A DNA stretch of 64,000 nucleotides from UBA7330 sp965243485 (GCA_965243485.1 CBDEVP010000001.1:2108001-2172000), one strand, 5' to 3'; positions 23,688-33,061 are shown, numbered from the stretch's first letter. Numbers and translations are program-made. The notes: generated by a model not told the origin, from the sequence alone.

Positions 23688-24386
23688 TTAGTTAAATAAG
23701 GTATAATTTCCATGTTGATCTGATGGGACTGTTGCTTTGATCAGACCTTCGTGGTTGTTTTCCAGGTTGGAGATCAGAGGCGATACCGAATGGAATTTTA
23801 GCTTCTCAAAATGTGGATGCCTGATTTCATCCTGATGATCAATGATATTGGACTCCTGATCCAGCCAGATCTTTCTCTGTGGATCAGGGAGGATCAGAGG
23901 CATGTCATCCTGGTAAGATGCGATCTGATGGCTGGCTTCATGCGTAAGCATGATGAAATTGTTGGAGGGATTTCCTTCCAGATCCTCAAAGGACTCCCAC
24001 AAGCCTGCGATGGCTAAAGGCAGCTTATTTGCATGATAAAAATAATACGGGACCCTCTTCGCCTTGCCAATTTGTTTCCAAAGGAAAAAACCATCGGCGA
24101 GGATCAGGCACCTGTTTTCCTTAAGACCTTTTTGATACATCTTTTTCTCAAAAGCATGACTGACCGGTAAATTGAAAAGTTTGGGACTGATACTCTTGTT
24201 GTTTGACCATTTGGAGATCAATCCCCAGGTCATGAGTTGGATCGTGTCCGGCTGGTTGCTCAAAAGCACCGGAAGCTCCTGAGTAGGGCCGGCGTTGTAG
24301 GTGGGCAGATATTCACCTGTTTCCTTTATACCTAATGACTTTTTAAGTGAATCAGGACTGCTATGTAAAGAATACCTGTCAACCAT
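23688..24386 (-). CDS. SRAP-domain (YedK/HMCES-like) protein lacking catalytic residues
   Basis: A 232-residue protein with the overall SRAP fold: TWGLISKW, RCLILADGFFLWK, LAIAGLWESF, FIMLTHEAS and DMPLIL stand at the normal places. Active SRAP proteins begin Met-Cys-Gly-Arg; here the start is MVDRY, so the Cys that bonds to abasic DNA is Val2. The catalytic Glu of GFYEW is Leu102 and the His of HDRMP is Gln159. The frame is intact, so this is not a decayed gene. It may still bind single-stranded DNA, or regulate an active paralogue. It stands alone between fabH and the YheT-like gene. Confidence 0.85.
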   Translation of the reverse strand: MVDRYSLHSSPDSLKKSLGIKETGEYLPTYNAGPTQELPVLLSNQPDTIQLMTWGLISKWSNNKSISPKLFNLPVSHAFEKKMYQKGLKENRCLILADGFFLWKQIGKAKRVPYYFYHANKLPLAIAGLWESFEDLEGNPSNNFIMLTHEASHQIASYQDDMPLILPDPQRKIWLDQESNIIDHQDEIRHPHFEKLKFHSVSPLISNLENNHEGLIKATVPSDQHGNYTLFN

Positions 24387-24417
24387 GGGCTGAAAGTTAA
24401 TCAGCTGCGAAAAAAAA

Positions 24418-25374
24418 TCAGTAATCCCTGCAAAATTTCAATGCTCTTTCCTCAGACCAGTAAAGTCCCTCCAGATTGAATGAAGAAAATCCGACATGTC
24501 CTCCGGTATTTGTAGTTTCAAAAAATACCTGTTCCAGGTGAGCAGTCAGCCGGTGATCGAGTGACTCTGCAGTGAGGAAAGGATCATTCAATGCATTGAG
24601 GATCAGCGTGGGGACTTTGATCCCTTCAAGGAAATTCCCCGATGAGCAGGCCTGATAATAGTCTTCGGCACCCTTGAAACCATGTAAGGGACCTGTATAA
24701 TACTCATCAAAATCCCGCAGTGTCCTGATCTTTGCAAGGAGTGAAACATCAATTTTTTCCGGCATGATCGCGGCTTTTGCCCTGATCTTGGCACCCAGTA
24801 ATCGCAGGAACCTGGATTCATAGATGTAGCAGTTGGGCCGGGCGAGATTATCGGACCCTGATGCAAGATCCAGGGGTGTGGAGATCACAACAGAACGCTT
24901 AATTTGTTCCGGCCGTGCCTTTTCTCCGAGATATTTCAATGTAAGATTTCCACCCAGACTGAATCCTACCAGTGTAATATCCTCATAATGATCTTTAAAC
25001 CTGGAGACAATTGTCTCGAGATCATAGGTGGCTCCGCTGTGATAAAAGATGGGTTGTCTGTTCATCTCTTCCCCGCACCCACGGAAATTCCAGGCACATA
25101 CATCGTAGTGGTCACTCAGAAAAGCTCTGACCATCCCCAAAACATATGGACGGGTGCTGTTCCCTTCCAGCCCGTGCTGAATAATGACCAGTTTTTTACT
25201 GTTATTCCTGTAAAAATCTAGGTCAAGGAAATCATTATCAGGCGTTTCGAGTTTTTCCTGTATCGGAACCGGCAATCCATTCACTTTTCGTAAAAGCGCA
25301 GGATAGATGGTTTCCAAATGCTGATTTGGAAAAATGATTGGACGTTTGTACGATAAATTATGTTTTGCAGGCAT
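24418..25374 (-). CDS. YheT-family alpha/beta hydrolase
   Basis: About 318 residues of the UPF0017/YheT group. It shows IIQHGLEGNS at the oxyanion strand, WNFRGCGEE, nucleophile Ser in LVGFSLGGNL, acid Asp in NALNDPFL and His in GGHVGF. Relatives are esterases of unknown substrate. The ATG at 25374 is preferred over a TTG five codons upstream. It is divergent from the pyruvate dehydrogenase E2 gene. Confidence 0.9.
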   Translation of the reverse strand: MPAKHNLSYKRPIIFPNQHLETIYPALLRKVNGLPVPIQEKLETPDNDFLDLDFYRNNSKKLVIIQHGLEGNSTRPYVLGMVRAFLSDHYDVCAWNFRGCGEEMNRQPIFYHSGATYDLETIVSRFKDHYEDITLVGFSLGGNLTLKYLGEKARPEQIKRSVVISTPLDLASGSDNLARPNCYIYESRFLRLLGAKIRAKAAIMPEKIDVSLLAKIRTLRDFDEYYTGPLHGFKGAEDYYQACSSGNFLEGIKVPTLILNALNDPFLTAESLDHRLTAHLEQVFFETTNTGGHVGFSSFNLEGLYWSEERALKFCRDY

Positions 25375-25457
25375 CTTAAACCGGAGCAATAGCCCCGAAA
25401 CAAATGATTTAACAAATTAATCGAATCATAGATGTTACCAAAAAAGGTGCTTATGTT

Positions 25458-25465
25458 TAACTTTG
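25458..25465 (+). promoter_or_regulatory. Bacteroidota-type -7 promoter box
   Basis: TAACTTTG matches the TAnnTTTG consensus, 34 bp before the start of the E2 gene. No clear TTTG -33 element is visible at the expected distance upstream. Confidence 0.5.
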
Positions 25466-25499
25466 AAAATATTCTAAACTGAAATAAAATTCCCCGATA

Positions 25500-27164
25500 A
25501 TGGCTGAAGTTATAAAAATGCCCAAGATGAGTGATACCATGGAAGAAGGTGTGATCGCATCCTGGTTAAAAAAAGAAGGTGATGAGGTAAGCTCCGGTGA
25601 CATACTTGCCGAAGTGGAGACTGATAAAGCAACGATGGAACTGGAATCTTATCAGGATGGCGTTTTGCTTCACATTGGTGTGAAGGAAAAGGAGACTGTG
25701 CCGGTGGATGGGGTGATCGCAATCATCGGGGAAAAAGGTGAAGACGTCAGTGACCTCATCAAAGAGATCGAAAGTGGAGGAGGAGGTAATGGTGAATCGA
25801 AAGAGAAGGATTCGGAAAGCAAAACCACAGATGAGAAGGGCAGTGATGAATCATCAGAAGACATAGATACTTCCGACATCAATGCTACGGTTGTGAAAAT
25901 GCCTAAAATGAGTGATACCATGGAAGAAGGAGTGATCGCTCAATGGCTGAAAAAGGTAGGAGACAAAGTAGAGAGTGGCGATATTCTGGCCGAGGTCGAG
26001 ACTGACAAAGCCACCATGGAGCTGGAAGCTTATGACGAGGGCGTATTGCTTTACACGGCTGTAGAGGATGGCGGTACAGTACCGGTCGATGGGGTGATTG
26101 CCGTGATCGGAGAAAAGGGGGCTGACTATGAAAAACTGATCAAAGCCGAAAAGGCCGGGTCAAAACCAGAGAAGAAAGAAGAAAAAGAAGAAAAGAAAGA
26201 AGAGCCAAAATCCTCGCAGTCAGCTGCATCGAGTGCGCCGCAGGCCACTCCTCAGAAAGCTGCAGCCTCTTCATCGGACAATGGCAGGATCAAAGCTTCT
26301 CCACTGGCCAAAAAGCTGGCGGATGAGAAAGGAATAGATATTTCGCAGGTGAATGGCTCCGGGGACGGAGGCAGGATCGTCAAGCGAGACATAGAAGATT
26401 TCAAGCCATCACAGGCTCCGGCAGCTAAAAGTGAGAAGAAAGAGGAAGGTCAAACCATCAGTTTACCCAGGGTTGTGGGAGAGGAAAGTTCAGAGGAGGT
26501 TGCCGTTACCCAGATGCGCAAGACCATCGCCAGAAGGCTGGGTGAGAGCAAATTCACTGCACCTCACTTCTACCTTACCATGGAGATCAACATGGACAAG
26601 GCGATCGAGGCTAGAAAAAGTATGAATGAGATCTCACCGGTGAAGATATCTTTCAATGACATTGTAATGAAAGCCTGTGCTGCCGCTCTCAGACAGCATC
26701 CGGATGTGAATGTCACCTGGGCAGGAGACAAGATGATCAAGCATCATCATATCCACCTTGGATTTGCCATGGCTTTGCCGGAAGGATTGATCGTACCCGT
26801 GATCAAATTTGCCGATAACAAGACGCTGTCTCACATGTCTGCAGAAGTAAAGGAGCTGGCGGAGAAAGCCAAGAATAAGAAACTTCAGCCGGAAGAATAT
26901 TCCGGAAATACTTTCAGCGTGTCTAACCTGGGCATGTTTGGGATCGATGAGTTTACTGCCATCATCAACCCGCCTGATTCGTGTATCCTTGCCGTGGGCG
27001 GTATAAAAGAAACGGTTGTGGTGAAAAATGGCGAGATGAAACCCGGCAATGTGATGAAGGTGACTCTTTCCTGCGACCACAGGGCGGTGGATGGTGCTGT
27101 AGGAGCCGCTTTCCTTCAGACACTCAAAGGATTCCTTGAAGACCCGGTTAGGATCCTGATATAA
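25500..27164 (+). CDS. pdhC: Pyruvate dehydrogenase E2, dihydrolipoamide acetyltransferase
   Basis: A 554-residue E2 chain. Two lipoyl domains start at residues 1 and 131, with lipoyl-lysines K43 and K170 in ETDKATMELE. Linkers are rich in Glu/Lys and Ala/Ser. The E1/E3-binding domain is at about 265-300 (ASPLAKKLADEKGIDISQV), and the catalytic domain ends with CDHRAVDG, giving H527 and D531. It transfers acetyl from lipoamide to CoA in the pyruvate dehydrogenase complex. The E1 genes are not in the window, so the complex is encoded at separate sites, as is common in Bacteroidota. hslV follows 32 bp later. Confidence 0.93.
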   Translation: MAEVIKMPKMSDTMEEGVIASWLKKEGDEVSSGDILAEVETDKATMELESYQDGVLLHIGVKEKETVPVDGVIAIIGEKGEDVSDLIKEIESGGGGNGESKEKDSESKTTDEKGSDESSEDIDTSDINATVVKMPKMSDTMEEGVIAQWLKKVGDKVESGDILAEVETDKATMELEAYDEGVLLYTAVEDGGTVPVDGVIAVIGEKGADYEKLIKAEKAGSKPEKKEEKEEKKEEPKSSQSAASSAPQATPQKAAASSSDNGRIKASPLAKKLADEKGIDISQVNGSGDGGRIVKRDIEDFKPSQAPAAKSEKKEEGQTISLPRVVGEESSEEVAVTQMRKTIARRLGESKFTAPHFYLTMEINMDKAIEARKSMNEISPVKISFNDIVMKACAAALRQHPDVNVTWAGDKMIKHHHIHLGFAMALPEGLIVPVIKFADNKTLSHMSAEVKELAEKAKNKKLQPEEYSGNTFSVSNLGMFGIDEFTAIINPPDSCILAVGGIKETVVVKNGEMKPGNVMKVTLSCDHRAVDGAVGAAFLQTLKGFLEDPVRILI

Positions 27165-27196
27165 CATTTTGTCTGATAGATCGTCAGCAACTTAAG

Positions 27197-27739
27197 ATGA
27201 GTAAACAAACAATTCACTCCACGACCGTCTTGGCCGTGAAGCATAATGGAAAAGTGGCCATCGGTGCCGATGGACAAGCCACCTTTGGCAATACCGTAGC
27301 TAAAAGCAATGTCAAAAAGATCAGAAAACTGCAGGATGGTAAGATCGTGACTGGTTTTGCAGGATCTACTGCGGATGCTTTCACCCTGCTGGAACGGTTT
27401 GATGAAAAGCTTGGCGCATACTCCGGCAATCTCAAAAGAGCGGCGGTCGAACTGGCCAAAGACTGGCGGACTGACCGGTATCTTCGTCGCCTGGAAGCCA
27501 TGATGATCGTTGCCGACAAGCAGGAGATCCTTATCATCTCGGGAACTGGAGACGTGCTAGAGCCTGATAATGAGATCGCCGCGATCGGATCAGGCAGCAT
27601 GTATGCACAGGCTGCTGCAACTGCTTTGAAGAAACATGCTTCGGACCTCAGTGCTAAGGATATAGTGACCGAGGGGTTAAATATCGCTGCCGATATCTGC
27701 ATCTATACCAACCATAACCTCGTGGTGGAAACTCTCTAG
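27197..27739 (+). CDS. hslV: ATP-dependent protease subunit HslV
   Basis: A 180-residue proteasome-like peptidase. The catalytic Thr is T9 in HSTTVLAV, exposed when the short propeptide (MSKQTIHS) is removed. KVAIGADGQATFGNTVAK and the GSGSMYAQAAATAL motif are typical. It forms a dodecamer with the HslU unfoldase. hslU is not beside it. Its stop overlaps that of the convergent RDD gene by four bases. Confidence 0.95.
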   Translation: MSKQTIHSTTVLAVKHNGKVAIGADGQATFGNTVAKSNVKKIRKLQDGKIVTGFAGSTADAFTLLERFDEKLGAYSGNLKRAAVELAKDWRTDRYLRRLEAMMIVADKQEILIISGTGDVLEPDNEIAAIGSGSMYAQAAATALKKHASDLSAKDIVTEGLNIAADICIYTNHNLVVETL

Positions 27740-28425
27740 TCCAGGTGCTCGTAGTCGGCAAGGATTGTATATAAAAACTTCACATCCGGAAAGTCGGATT
27801 GAACGTGTAGGGTTTCCTTAACTTTTTGGGCGAGTGCGGCAACAGCCGAATCGTTGAATCCGTCGGGGCCCACCTTGATGGTCTCACGGATAAGCTCTAT
27901 CTGCTTATCTGACAGGCGTTTTACCTGGGGAAATTGAATAGCGTAGTTTTCGTCCCTTTTAAGAGTCTCGATAGAACCAATACTTGTAGATTTACGCAAT
28001 CTGATTACGGTGGTTCCCGCCGCCAGATCTCCTAACCGCTGGCCGTTTTTGGTTACGATAATGGAAAGCATGGCTACTGCACCATAGAACGTAATGTCTA
28101 CAGGTCGAAAGATCCACCTCAGGAGATAATTTCCAATCGAGGGAGCCCCTCCGTTAAGCTTGACTACCTTTATTTCCCTGGCTAATTTGCCAGGAGATTG
28201 TCCATGCATGAAGGTCTCAAACGCTAACGAATAGAACAATACCGGGGACAGGAATACCAGGAATGCCGTACCGTCATTAAGTTCAAGACTTCCTAATATA
28301 AATGCGATGAAGATAGCATAACTACCAATGATGAGCATGTCAATAAGGAAAGCCAGAATACGGTCTCCAAGACTGGCCAATTCCAGCTGAATTTCAACAT
28401 TCTGATTGGTAATAAATTTGGTCAT
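27736..28425 (-). CDS. RDD-family membrane protein
   Basis: A 229-residue protein with the RDD motif near the N-terminus (SLGDRILAFLIDMLIIG) and helices at about 24-45, 52-72 and 115-135. A soluble C-terminal tail follows. Function is unknown in general; some relatives are Na+/H+ antiporters. It is divergent, across 43 bp, from the SpoIIM-to-DUF58 run and is a constant partner of SpoIIM in such islands. Confidence 0.9.
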   Translation of the reverse strand: MTKFITNQNVEIQLELASLGDRILAFLIDMLIIGSYAIFIAFILGSLELNDGTAFLVFLSPVLFYSLAFETFMHGQSPGKLAREIKVVKLNGGAPSIGNYLLRWIFRPVDITFYGAVAMLSIIVTKNGQRLGDLAAGTTVIRLRKSTSIGSIETLKRDENYAIQFPQVKRLSDKQIELIRETIKVGPDGFNDSAVAALAQKVKETLHVQSDFPDVKFLYTILADYEHLD

Positions 28426-28468
28426 AACTCCATCTCTTACTATTTTGATACAATCTTAAGTAAAAATT

Positions 28469-29431
28469 ATGCGGCAGGGGCTTTTTGTCAAAATTAACGA
28501 GCAAAAGTGGAAGGAATTTGAAGAGAAATTGTCGGGAGGTTATTCAGCTACAGCGGATGAGATTTCTTTAATCTACGTACACCTTACGGAGGATTTGGCC
28601 TATGCTCAGGCCAACTATCCCAACTCGGAACTTTTTCGTTACCTCAATGAACTTACGATCAAGGTTCACAGCCTCATCTATCGAAATAAGCCTGAAAAGA
28701 GTAGCCGCTTTTGGCGGTTTTGGCGCTATGAAGTCCCGGCCGAGTTGAACGGAGCCTATCGGTATCTGGGTTATGCATTTCTGGTGTTTCTGGTGGGAGT
28801 TCTGATCGGAGTCCTTTCTGCAGCCAATGATGAGACTTTTGTCCGGCTCATTTTAGGGGACGCATATGTGAATATGACATTGGAGAACATCCAAAATGGA
28901 GATCCCATGGCGGTATATAAGGGCATGACCGAAGGGAATATGTTTTTCATGATCACCATTAATAACATCCGGGTGTCACTCCTGGCTTTTGCGGCCGGAA
29001 TTCTGTTTTCGGTAGGTACCGGATACATTCTTTTCCAAAACGGGATCATGCTTGGTGCTTTTCACTATCTCTTTATAGAAAATGGCTTGTTTGATGATAC
29101 GCTGCTCACGGTTTGGGTACATGGAACCCTGGAAATTACCGCAATCATCATAGCCGGGGCTGCAGGGTTCGTAATGGGCAACAGCCTACTCTTTCCAGGG
29201 ACCTACCCCCGGGCGGTTTCTTTCAGGCGTGGGGCCAGAAAAGGACTGAAGATCGTGATCAGTCTGATCCCATTTTTTATTGCAGCAGGCTTCCTGGAAT
29301 CATTCGTCACCAGGCATACCGAATGGCCGCTGGTACTGAAGCTTCTTATCATTATAATGTCTTTATTTGTTGTGACGACTTATTTAATTATCCTTCCTTA
29401 TCTAAGTAACTATGAGCGAATCAAAAATTAA
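28469..29431 (+). CDS. SpoIIM (DUF95) membrane protein
   Basis: A 320-residue protein. A cytoplasmic N-terminal part of about 95 residues (KWKEFEEKLSGGYSATADEISLIYVHLTEDLAYAQANYP) precedes five to six helices and the SpoIIM core (NNIRVSLLAFAAGILFSVGTGYILFQNG, then VHGTLEITAIIIAGAAGF). In spore formers SpoIIM drives engulfment. In non-sporulating bacteria this longer form always sits in MoxR islands and its job is unknown. It overlaps the next gene by 20 bases. Confidence 0.88.
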   Translation: MRQGLFVKINEQKWKEFEEKLSGGYSATADEISLIYVHLTEDLAYAQANYPNSELFRYLNELTIKVHSLIYRNKPEKSSRFWRFWRYEVPAELNGAYRYLGYAFLVFLVGVLIGVLSAANDETFVRLILGDAYVNMTLENIQNGDPMAVYKGMTEGNMFFMITINNIRVSLLAFAAGILFSVGTGYILFQNGIMLGAFHYLFIENGLFDDTLLTVWVHGTLEITAIIIAGAAGFVMGNSLLFPGTYPRAVSFRRGARKGLKIVISLIPFFIAAGFLESFVTRHTEWPLVLKLLIIIMSLFVVTTYLIILPYLSNYERIKN

Positions 29432-30296
29432 ACTGTACAAAACCCGCGATTTTGGCGCTAAAATAAATAGCACCATAGAGTATATCCGGTACAATTTTCT
29501 TCCCCTGGTCAAACTGGTTCTGCTCGTCGCGGTTCCTATAGGCTTACTGATTTCCATCGTTTTTAAGAATTTATTCGGAACCATTGCTTCTTTTTCAGCA
29601 AACCCTGAAATGAACGAAGCCGAAGCCCTGGGCAGAATGAGCTCTCTGGGAGGAAACTACCTGTTGTTGATGCTTTTTGGCATGTTGACCTATGCATTTT
29701 TGATGGCTACTGTCTACACTTACCTTAAGATGAGGGATTCGCTGGAGAAACCTCCGGATGTAATGGATGTATTTCGGCGGGCACTACCCAGGGTTCCCGG
29801 GCTCCTACTGTTAATGGTGCTGGTAGTCATCGTTTCTTTTGCAGGTCTTTTAGTATTTGTCCTTCCGGGCATTTACCTGGCTATCGCTCTGAGTATCGCT
29901 TTTCCCATATTCCTGTTCGAAGACGTTGGGGTCGGAACGGCTTTCAGTAAGGCCTTCAAATTGATCAGGGGAAAATGGTGGAGCACGTTCGGGTTGCTTA
30001 TAGTAACCAGCTTGATGGCTGGCGTTTTAAGCTATGTTTTTGCCATTCCCATGTATGCGGTCATGTTTGGTAAAATGTTCAGTGCCGCCTCGGAGGCAAA
30101 TCCGGATCCAGCTCAAATGATGGAGGTGTTTTCCAGTTGGTATATGACCATAAGCATGAGTGTAATGATGATTGGGAGCTATCTCACATACCTCGTTCCC
30201 ATGATAGCCCTTGGATTTCAGTATTTTAATCTTTCAGAAAGAAAAGAAGGCACTGGTATTAAGGCGGAGATCGCAGATTTTGAAAAACTGGATTAG
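29412..30296 (+). CDS. Polytopic membrane protein of the MoxR island
   Basis: A 294-residue protein with about six helices, including LLLMVLVVIVSFAGLLVFVLPGIYLAIALSIAFPIF. The VLPGIYLAI...FEDVG..AFSKAFKLIRGKWW stretch resembles the membrane domain of glycerophosphodiester phosphodiesterases and DUF975-type proteins. No catalytic residues are recognised. It overlaps the genes on both sides (20 and 17 bases), so translation is coupled. Confidence 0.75.
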   Translation: MSESKIKLYKTRDFGAKINSTIEYIRYNFLPLVKLVLLVAVPIGLLISIVFKNLFGTIASFSANPEMNEAEALGRMSSLGGNYLLLMLFGMLTYAFLMATVYTYLKMRDSLEKPPDVMDVFRRALPRVPGLLLLMVLVVIVSFAGLLVFVLPGIYLAIALSIAFPIFLFEDVGVGTAFSKAFKLIRGKWWSTFGLLIVTSLMAGVLSYVFAIPMYAVMFGKMFSAASEANPDPAQMMEVFSSWYMTISMSVMMIGSYLTYLVPMIALGFQYFNLSERKEGTGIKAEIADFEKLD

Positions 30297-30945
30297 TTAT
30301 TTTGTGTTAGGGATTGCCCTTTGCTTTGGGCTTCGGGGAGACCAGATCCGGGATCGATCCTTCAATCAGGAGGTTTTGGAGGAAATGAGATCTGACCCGG
30401 ATTTTAATTATTCAGAATCAGGGGCTGAGTCAGGCTCCTTGTTTTCTCTTTTGATAGCCTATGTTTTTGATCGGGTCCTTTCTTTTTTTGAAAGCAGTGG
30501 TATGGGCTGGATGGCCCCGTGGATCTTCAGGCTGTTGATAGCAGCAGTGCTTATCACCCTGATTTATTACCTGATACGAGGCAGGTATGGTCCGTTGTTT
30601 TTTCGGGAAGCTTCACCAGGGTCTCCCGGCTTTGTTTCCAATATGACCCAAAAGGAGGACTATTCAAAGCTGCTACATCAGTCTGTATCCAATAATGACT
30701 ATAAACTGGCTATAAGGTACTTATTTCTGCAGTCCCTGCAATCCCTCGATAGCAAGGGCCATTTGAGCATTGCCTCGTGGAAGGCTCCTTATGATTACCT
30801 GAATGAACTTTCTGAAAAGGATCGTCCGGCTTTCAGGCAATTGACCGACATATTTGAGATGACCTGGTATGGCGGGTACCAGGCTGACGAGGAAGCCTAT
30901 CAAAAGGGACTTCAGGTAACCAGAAGCTTGCAAGGGCATGAATAA
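30280..30945 (+). CDS. DUF4129-like membrane protein
   Basis: About 221 residues. The TTG start at 30280 is chosen because it gives a signal-like N-terminus (KNWISYFVLGIALCFGLRG); an ATG at 30211 lies deep in the previous gene. A transmembrane helix lies near 75-95 (IFRLLIAAVLITLIYYLI), followed by a cytoplasmic domain ending WKAPYDYLNEL...FEMTWYGGYQADEEAYQ, the DUF4129 mark. DUF4129 is a regular member of MoxR islands. It overlaps the next gene by eight bases. Confidence 0.75.
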   Translation: MKNWISYFVLGIALCFGLRGDQIRDRSFNQEVLEEMRSDPDFNYSESGAESGSLFSLLIAYVFDRVLSFFESSGMGWMAPWIFRLLIAAVLITLIYYLIRGRYGPLFFREASPGSPGFVSNMTQKEDYSKLLHQSVSNNDYKLAIRYLFLQSLQSLDSKGHLSIASWKAPYDYLNELSEKDRPAFRQLTDIFEMTWYGGYQADEEAYQKGLQVTRSLQGHE

Positions 30946-32077
30946 GGAACGCGTGTTGTATGGGATTCTGGCCGTGACATTCGTCACTTATGTAGTACTC
31001 GAACAATACCGGCCAAAGCCCCTGGACTGGACCCCAACTTTTTCGCACCTGGACAAAAATCCTTTTGGGGCATATGTTTTATACGATCGACTGGGTGACT
31101 TTTTTCAGGGAGGGAAGGAGGTAGCGTTCCAAACTTTTTATGAGCAGGAAAACGGAGAAGGGCAGCTGATTGTGCTGGCCAGCCAGTTTGACCCTTCCGA
31201 TGCAGACATCAAATCCCTGTTTCATATCCTGGAGCAGGGGAGGGATGTACTCATTGGCGCTGAATATTTCAGTAGCCAATTTCAGGATACAATGGGTATT
31301 GAGGATGTCACAATAAAAGTCCCGGACATTGAATACATCCTTGCCCAGGATTCATTATCTGTTCGGTTTAATGATGAGCAACTCTATTATCCATTTACCG
31401 TTTTGAAAACTCACTTTCAGCTGGATAAAGACTCCGTCTGGACCACCCATGCTCAGACGGACCAACCGGTGGTGATCAGCAAAGAGATTGGTAAAGGGCG
31501 TCTGGTGCTGACATCGGTACCACTTGCTCTAACCAATTTTGGAATTCTTCATCATGGCAATCACTCTTTTACCGAACACCTTTTAGGATTGCTGGCTGAT
31601 GGCCATGCTGTTTACAACCGGTACTACCAGTCAGGGAGGGGGGAGTCCAGCACTCCGCTTAGGTACCTGCTTTCTCAGCCTTCCTTGAGGTGGGCCGTTT
31701 TTCTATCCCTGTTTGGAGTGGTTTTGTTATTGGTGGTGGAAAGTCAGCGAAGGCAAAGGTCTATCCCACTATTGGAGCCCAGGCATAATAGCACGGTCCA
31801 ATTTATCAAGACCATTGGTGGGTTGTATTACCGTGAATCCAATCATCAGGCGGTAGCTATGAAGCTTATTCAATATTTCCTGAAAAACCTGAAGGACCGG
31901 TACCACCTCCTGGAAGCAGATACGGAGGCTGGTTATCGGTTACTGGCGGCAAAAACCGGGTTGAAGGTCAGTCAGGTAATAGAGACATTTGATTTGATCC
32001 GTTCTATCCGAAACCGAAAAAAAATAACAGAAGAGGAGCTAAAGTCCTTGAGTGCAAAGATCAATTTATATCAATAA
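30938..32077 (+). CDS. DUF4350 protein of the MoxR island
   Basis: A 379-residue protein with a signal-anchor helix (residues 6-22), then the DUF4350 domain (KNPFGAYVLYDRLGDFF, GQLIVLASQFDPS, GRDVLIGAEYFSSQF), which folds like the glutamine-amidotransferase-related GATase-like proteins. A second helix lies near 250-270, followed by a cytoplasmic helical tail. Role unknown. It is coupled to its neighbours by overlap and by a seven-base gap before MoxR. Confidence 0.85.
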   Translation: MNKERVLYGILAVTFVTYVVLEQYRPKPLDWTPTFSHLDKNPFGAYVLYDRLGDFFQGGKEVAFQTFYEQENGEGQLIVLASQFDPSDADIKSLFHILEQGRDVLIGAEYFSSQFQDTMGIEDVTIKVPDIEYILAQDSLSVRFNDEQLYYPFTVLKTHFQLDKDSVWTTHAQTDQPVVISKEIGKGRLVLTSVPLALTNFGILHHGNHSFTEHLLGLLADGHAVYNRYYQSGRGESSTPLRYLLSQPSLRWAVFLSLFGVVLLLVVESQRRQRSIPLLEPRHNSTVQFIKTIGGLYYRESNHQAVAMKLIQYFLKNLKDRYHLLEADTEAGYRLLAAKTGLKVSQVIETFDLIRSIRNRKKITEEELKSLSAKINLYQ

Positions 32078-32084
32078 ACAACCT

Positions 32085-33056
32085 ATGGCAGATTTTGAAA
32101 ACCGGATCGATTTAAATGATTTCTCAACAAAAGTCACGAAATTAAAAGTGGAGGCCAGAAAAGCGCTGGTAGGTCAGGACCACATGCTGGATCTTTTGCT
32201 GACAGCTCTTTTTGCGGGTGGGCATGTGCTCATTGAAGGTGTGCCTGGAGTGGCCAAGACCCTGACGGCACGCCTAATGGCCAACATGACTGAGGCGGAA
32301 TTTAAGCGCATTCAGTTTACCCCCGATCTGATGCCTTCTGATATCCTTGGGACCTCGGTATTCAATCCCAAAACAACGTCTTTCGAGTTCAAGTCTGGTC
32401 CTATATTTTCTAATCTGGTTCTGATTGATGAAATTAATCGTGCGCCCTCAAAGACCCAATCGGCTTTGTTTGAAGTCATGGAAGAGCGTCAGATCACGAA
32501 TGATGGTAAGGTCTATCCCATGGAAAATTTGTTCATGGTCTTGGCTACTCAAAATCCTATTGAGCAGGAGGGAACCTACCGGCTTCCGGAAGCTCAACTC
32601 GACCGGTTTATTTTTAAGGTCAATGCAGGATACCCCACGCTGGAGGAAGAGCAGCAAATCCTGGCTCTCCAGAACGAAACGGCTGGCTTCAAGCAGCTGG
32701 ATTTTATCAGAAAAGTGATTAGTAAAAAGGAAGTCGTGGAGCTTAGAAAAAGCCTTCAGAGCATTCTGGCCAAAGAAAGCTTGCTTAAATACATCGCGGA
32801 GCTAATTGCTCAAACTCGAAATCATCCCTCGCTTTACCTGGGGGCTTCTCCCCGGGCTTCTATTGATTTGTTAAACGGCTCCAAAGCTTACGCAGCGATG
32901 CAGGGCAGGGATTTTGTTACGCCAGATGACATTCAGCACCTGCTTCGTCCGGTGGTAGAGCACCGTATTCAACTCAGCCCGGAGGCAGAGCTTCAGGGCA
33001 TTACAATCGGCGAGGTCACCCGGGAAATCATTCAACAGGTACAGGTTCCCAACTAA
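32085..33056 (+). CDS. MoxR-family AAA+ ATPase
   Basis: A 323-residue AAA_3 ATPase. Walker A is GVPGVAKT at 52-59 and Walker B is LVLIDEIN (D115, E116). Sensor 1 ATQNP and the EAQLDRF arginine-finger region follow. The ATG at 32085 is chosen over upstream codons inside DUF4350. MoxR proteins act with von Willebrand-type partners, here the DUF58 protein encoded five bases downstream, as chaperone-like remodelling machines at the envelope. Confidence 0.93.
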   Translation: MADFENRIDLNDFSTKVTKLKVEARKALVGQDHMLDLLLTALFAGGHVLIEGVPGVAKTLTARLMANMTEAEFKRIQFTPDLMPSDILGTSVFNPKTTSFEFKSGPIFSNLVLIDEINRAPSKTQSALFEVMEERQITNDGKVYPMENLFMVLATQNPIEQEGTYRLPEAQLDRFIFKVNAGYPTLEEEQQILALQNETAGFKQLDFIRKVISKKEVVELRKSLQSILAKESLLKYIAELIAQTRNHPSLYLGASPRASIDLLNGSKAYAAMQGRDFVTPDDIQHLLRPVVEHRIQLSPEAELQGITIGEVTREIIQQVQVPN

Positions 33057-33061
33057 CTGGT

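Noticed and set aside
24557..24568. CGAGTGACTCTG inside the YheT-like gene, matching one arm of REP 2
   Set aside because: It is in coding sequence without the other arm, so it is probably coincidence.
27214..27702. 162-codon open frame on the minus strand
   Set aside because: Antisense to hslV, which is a confident gene.
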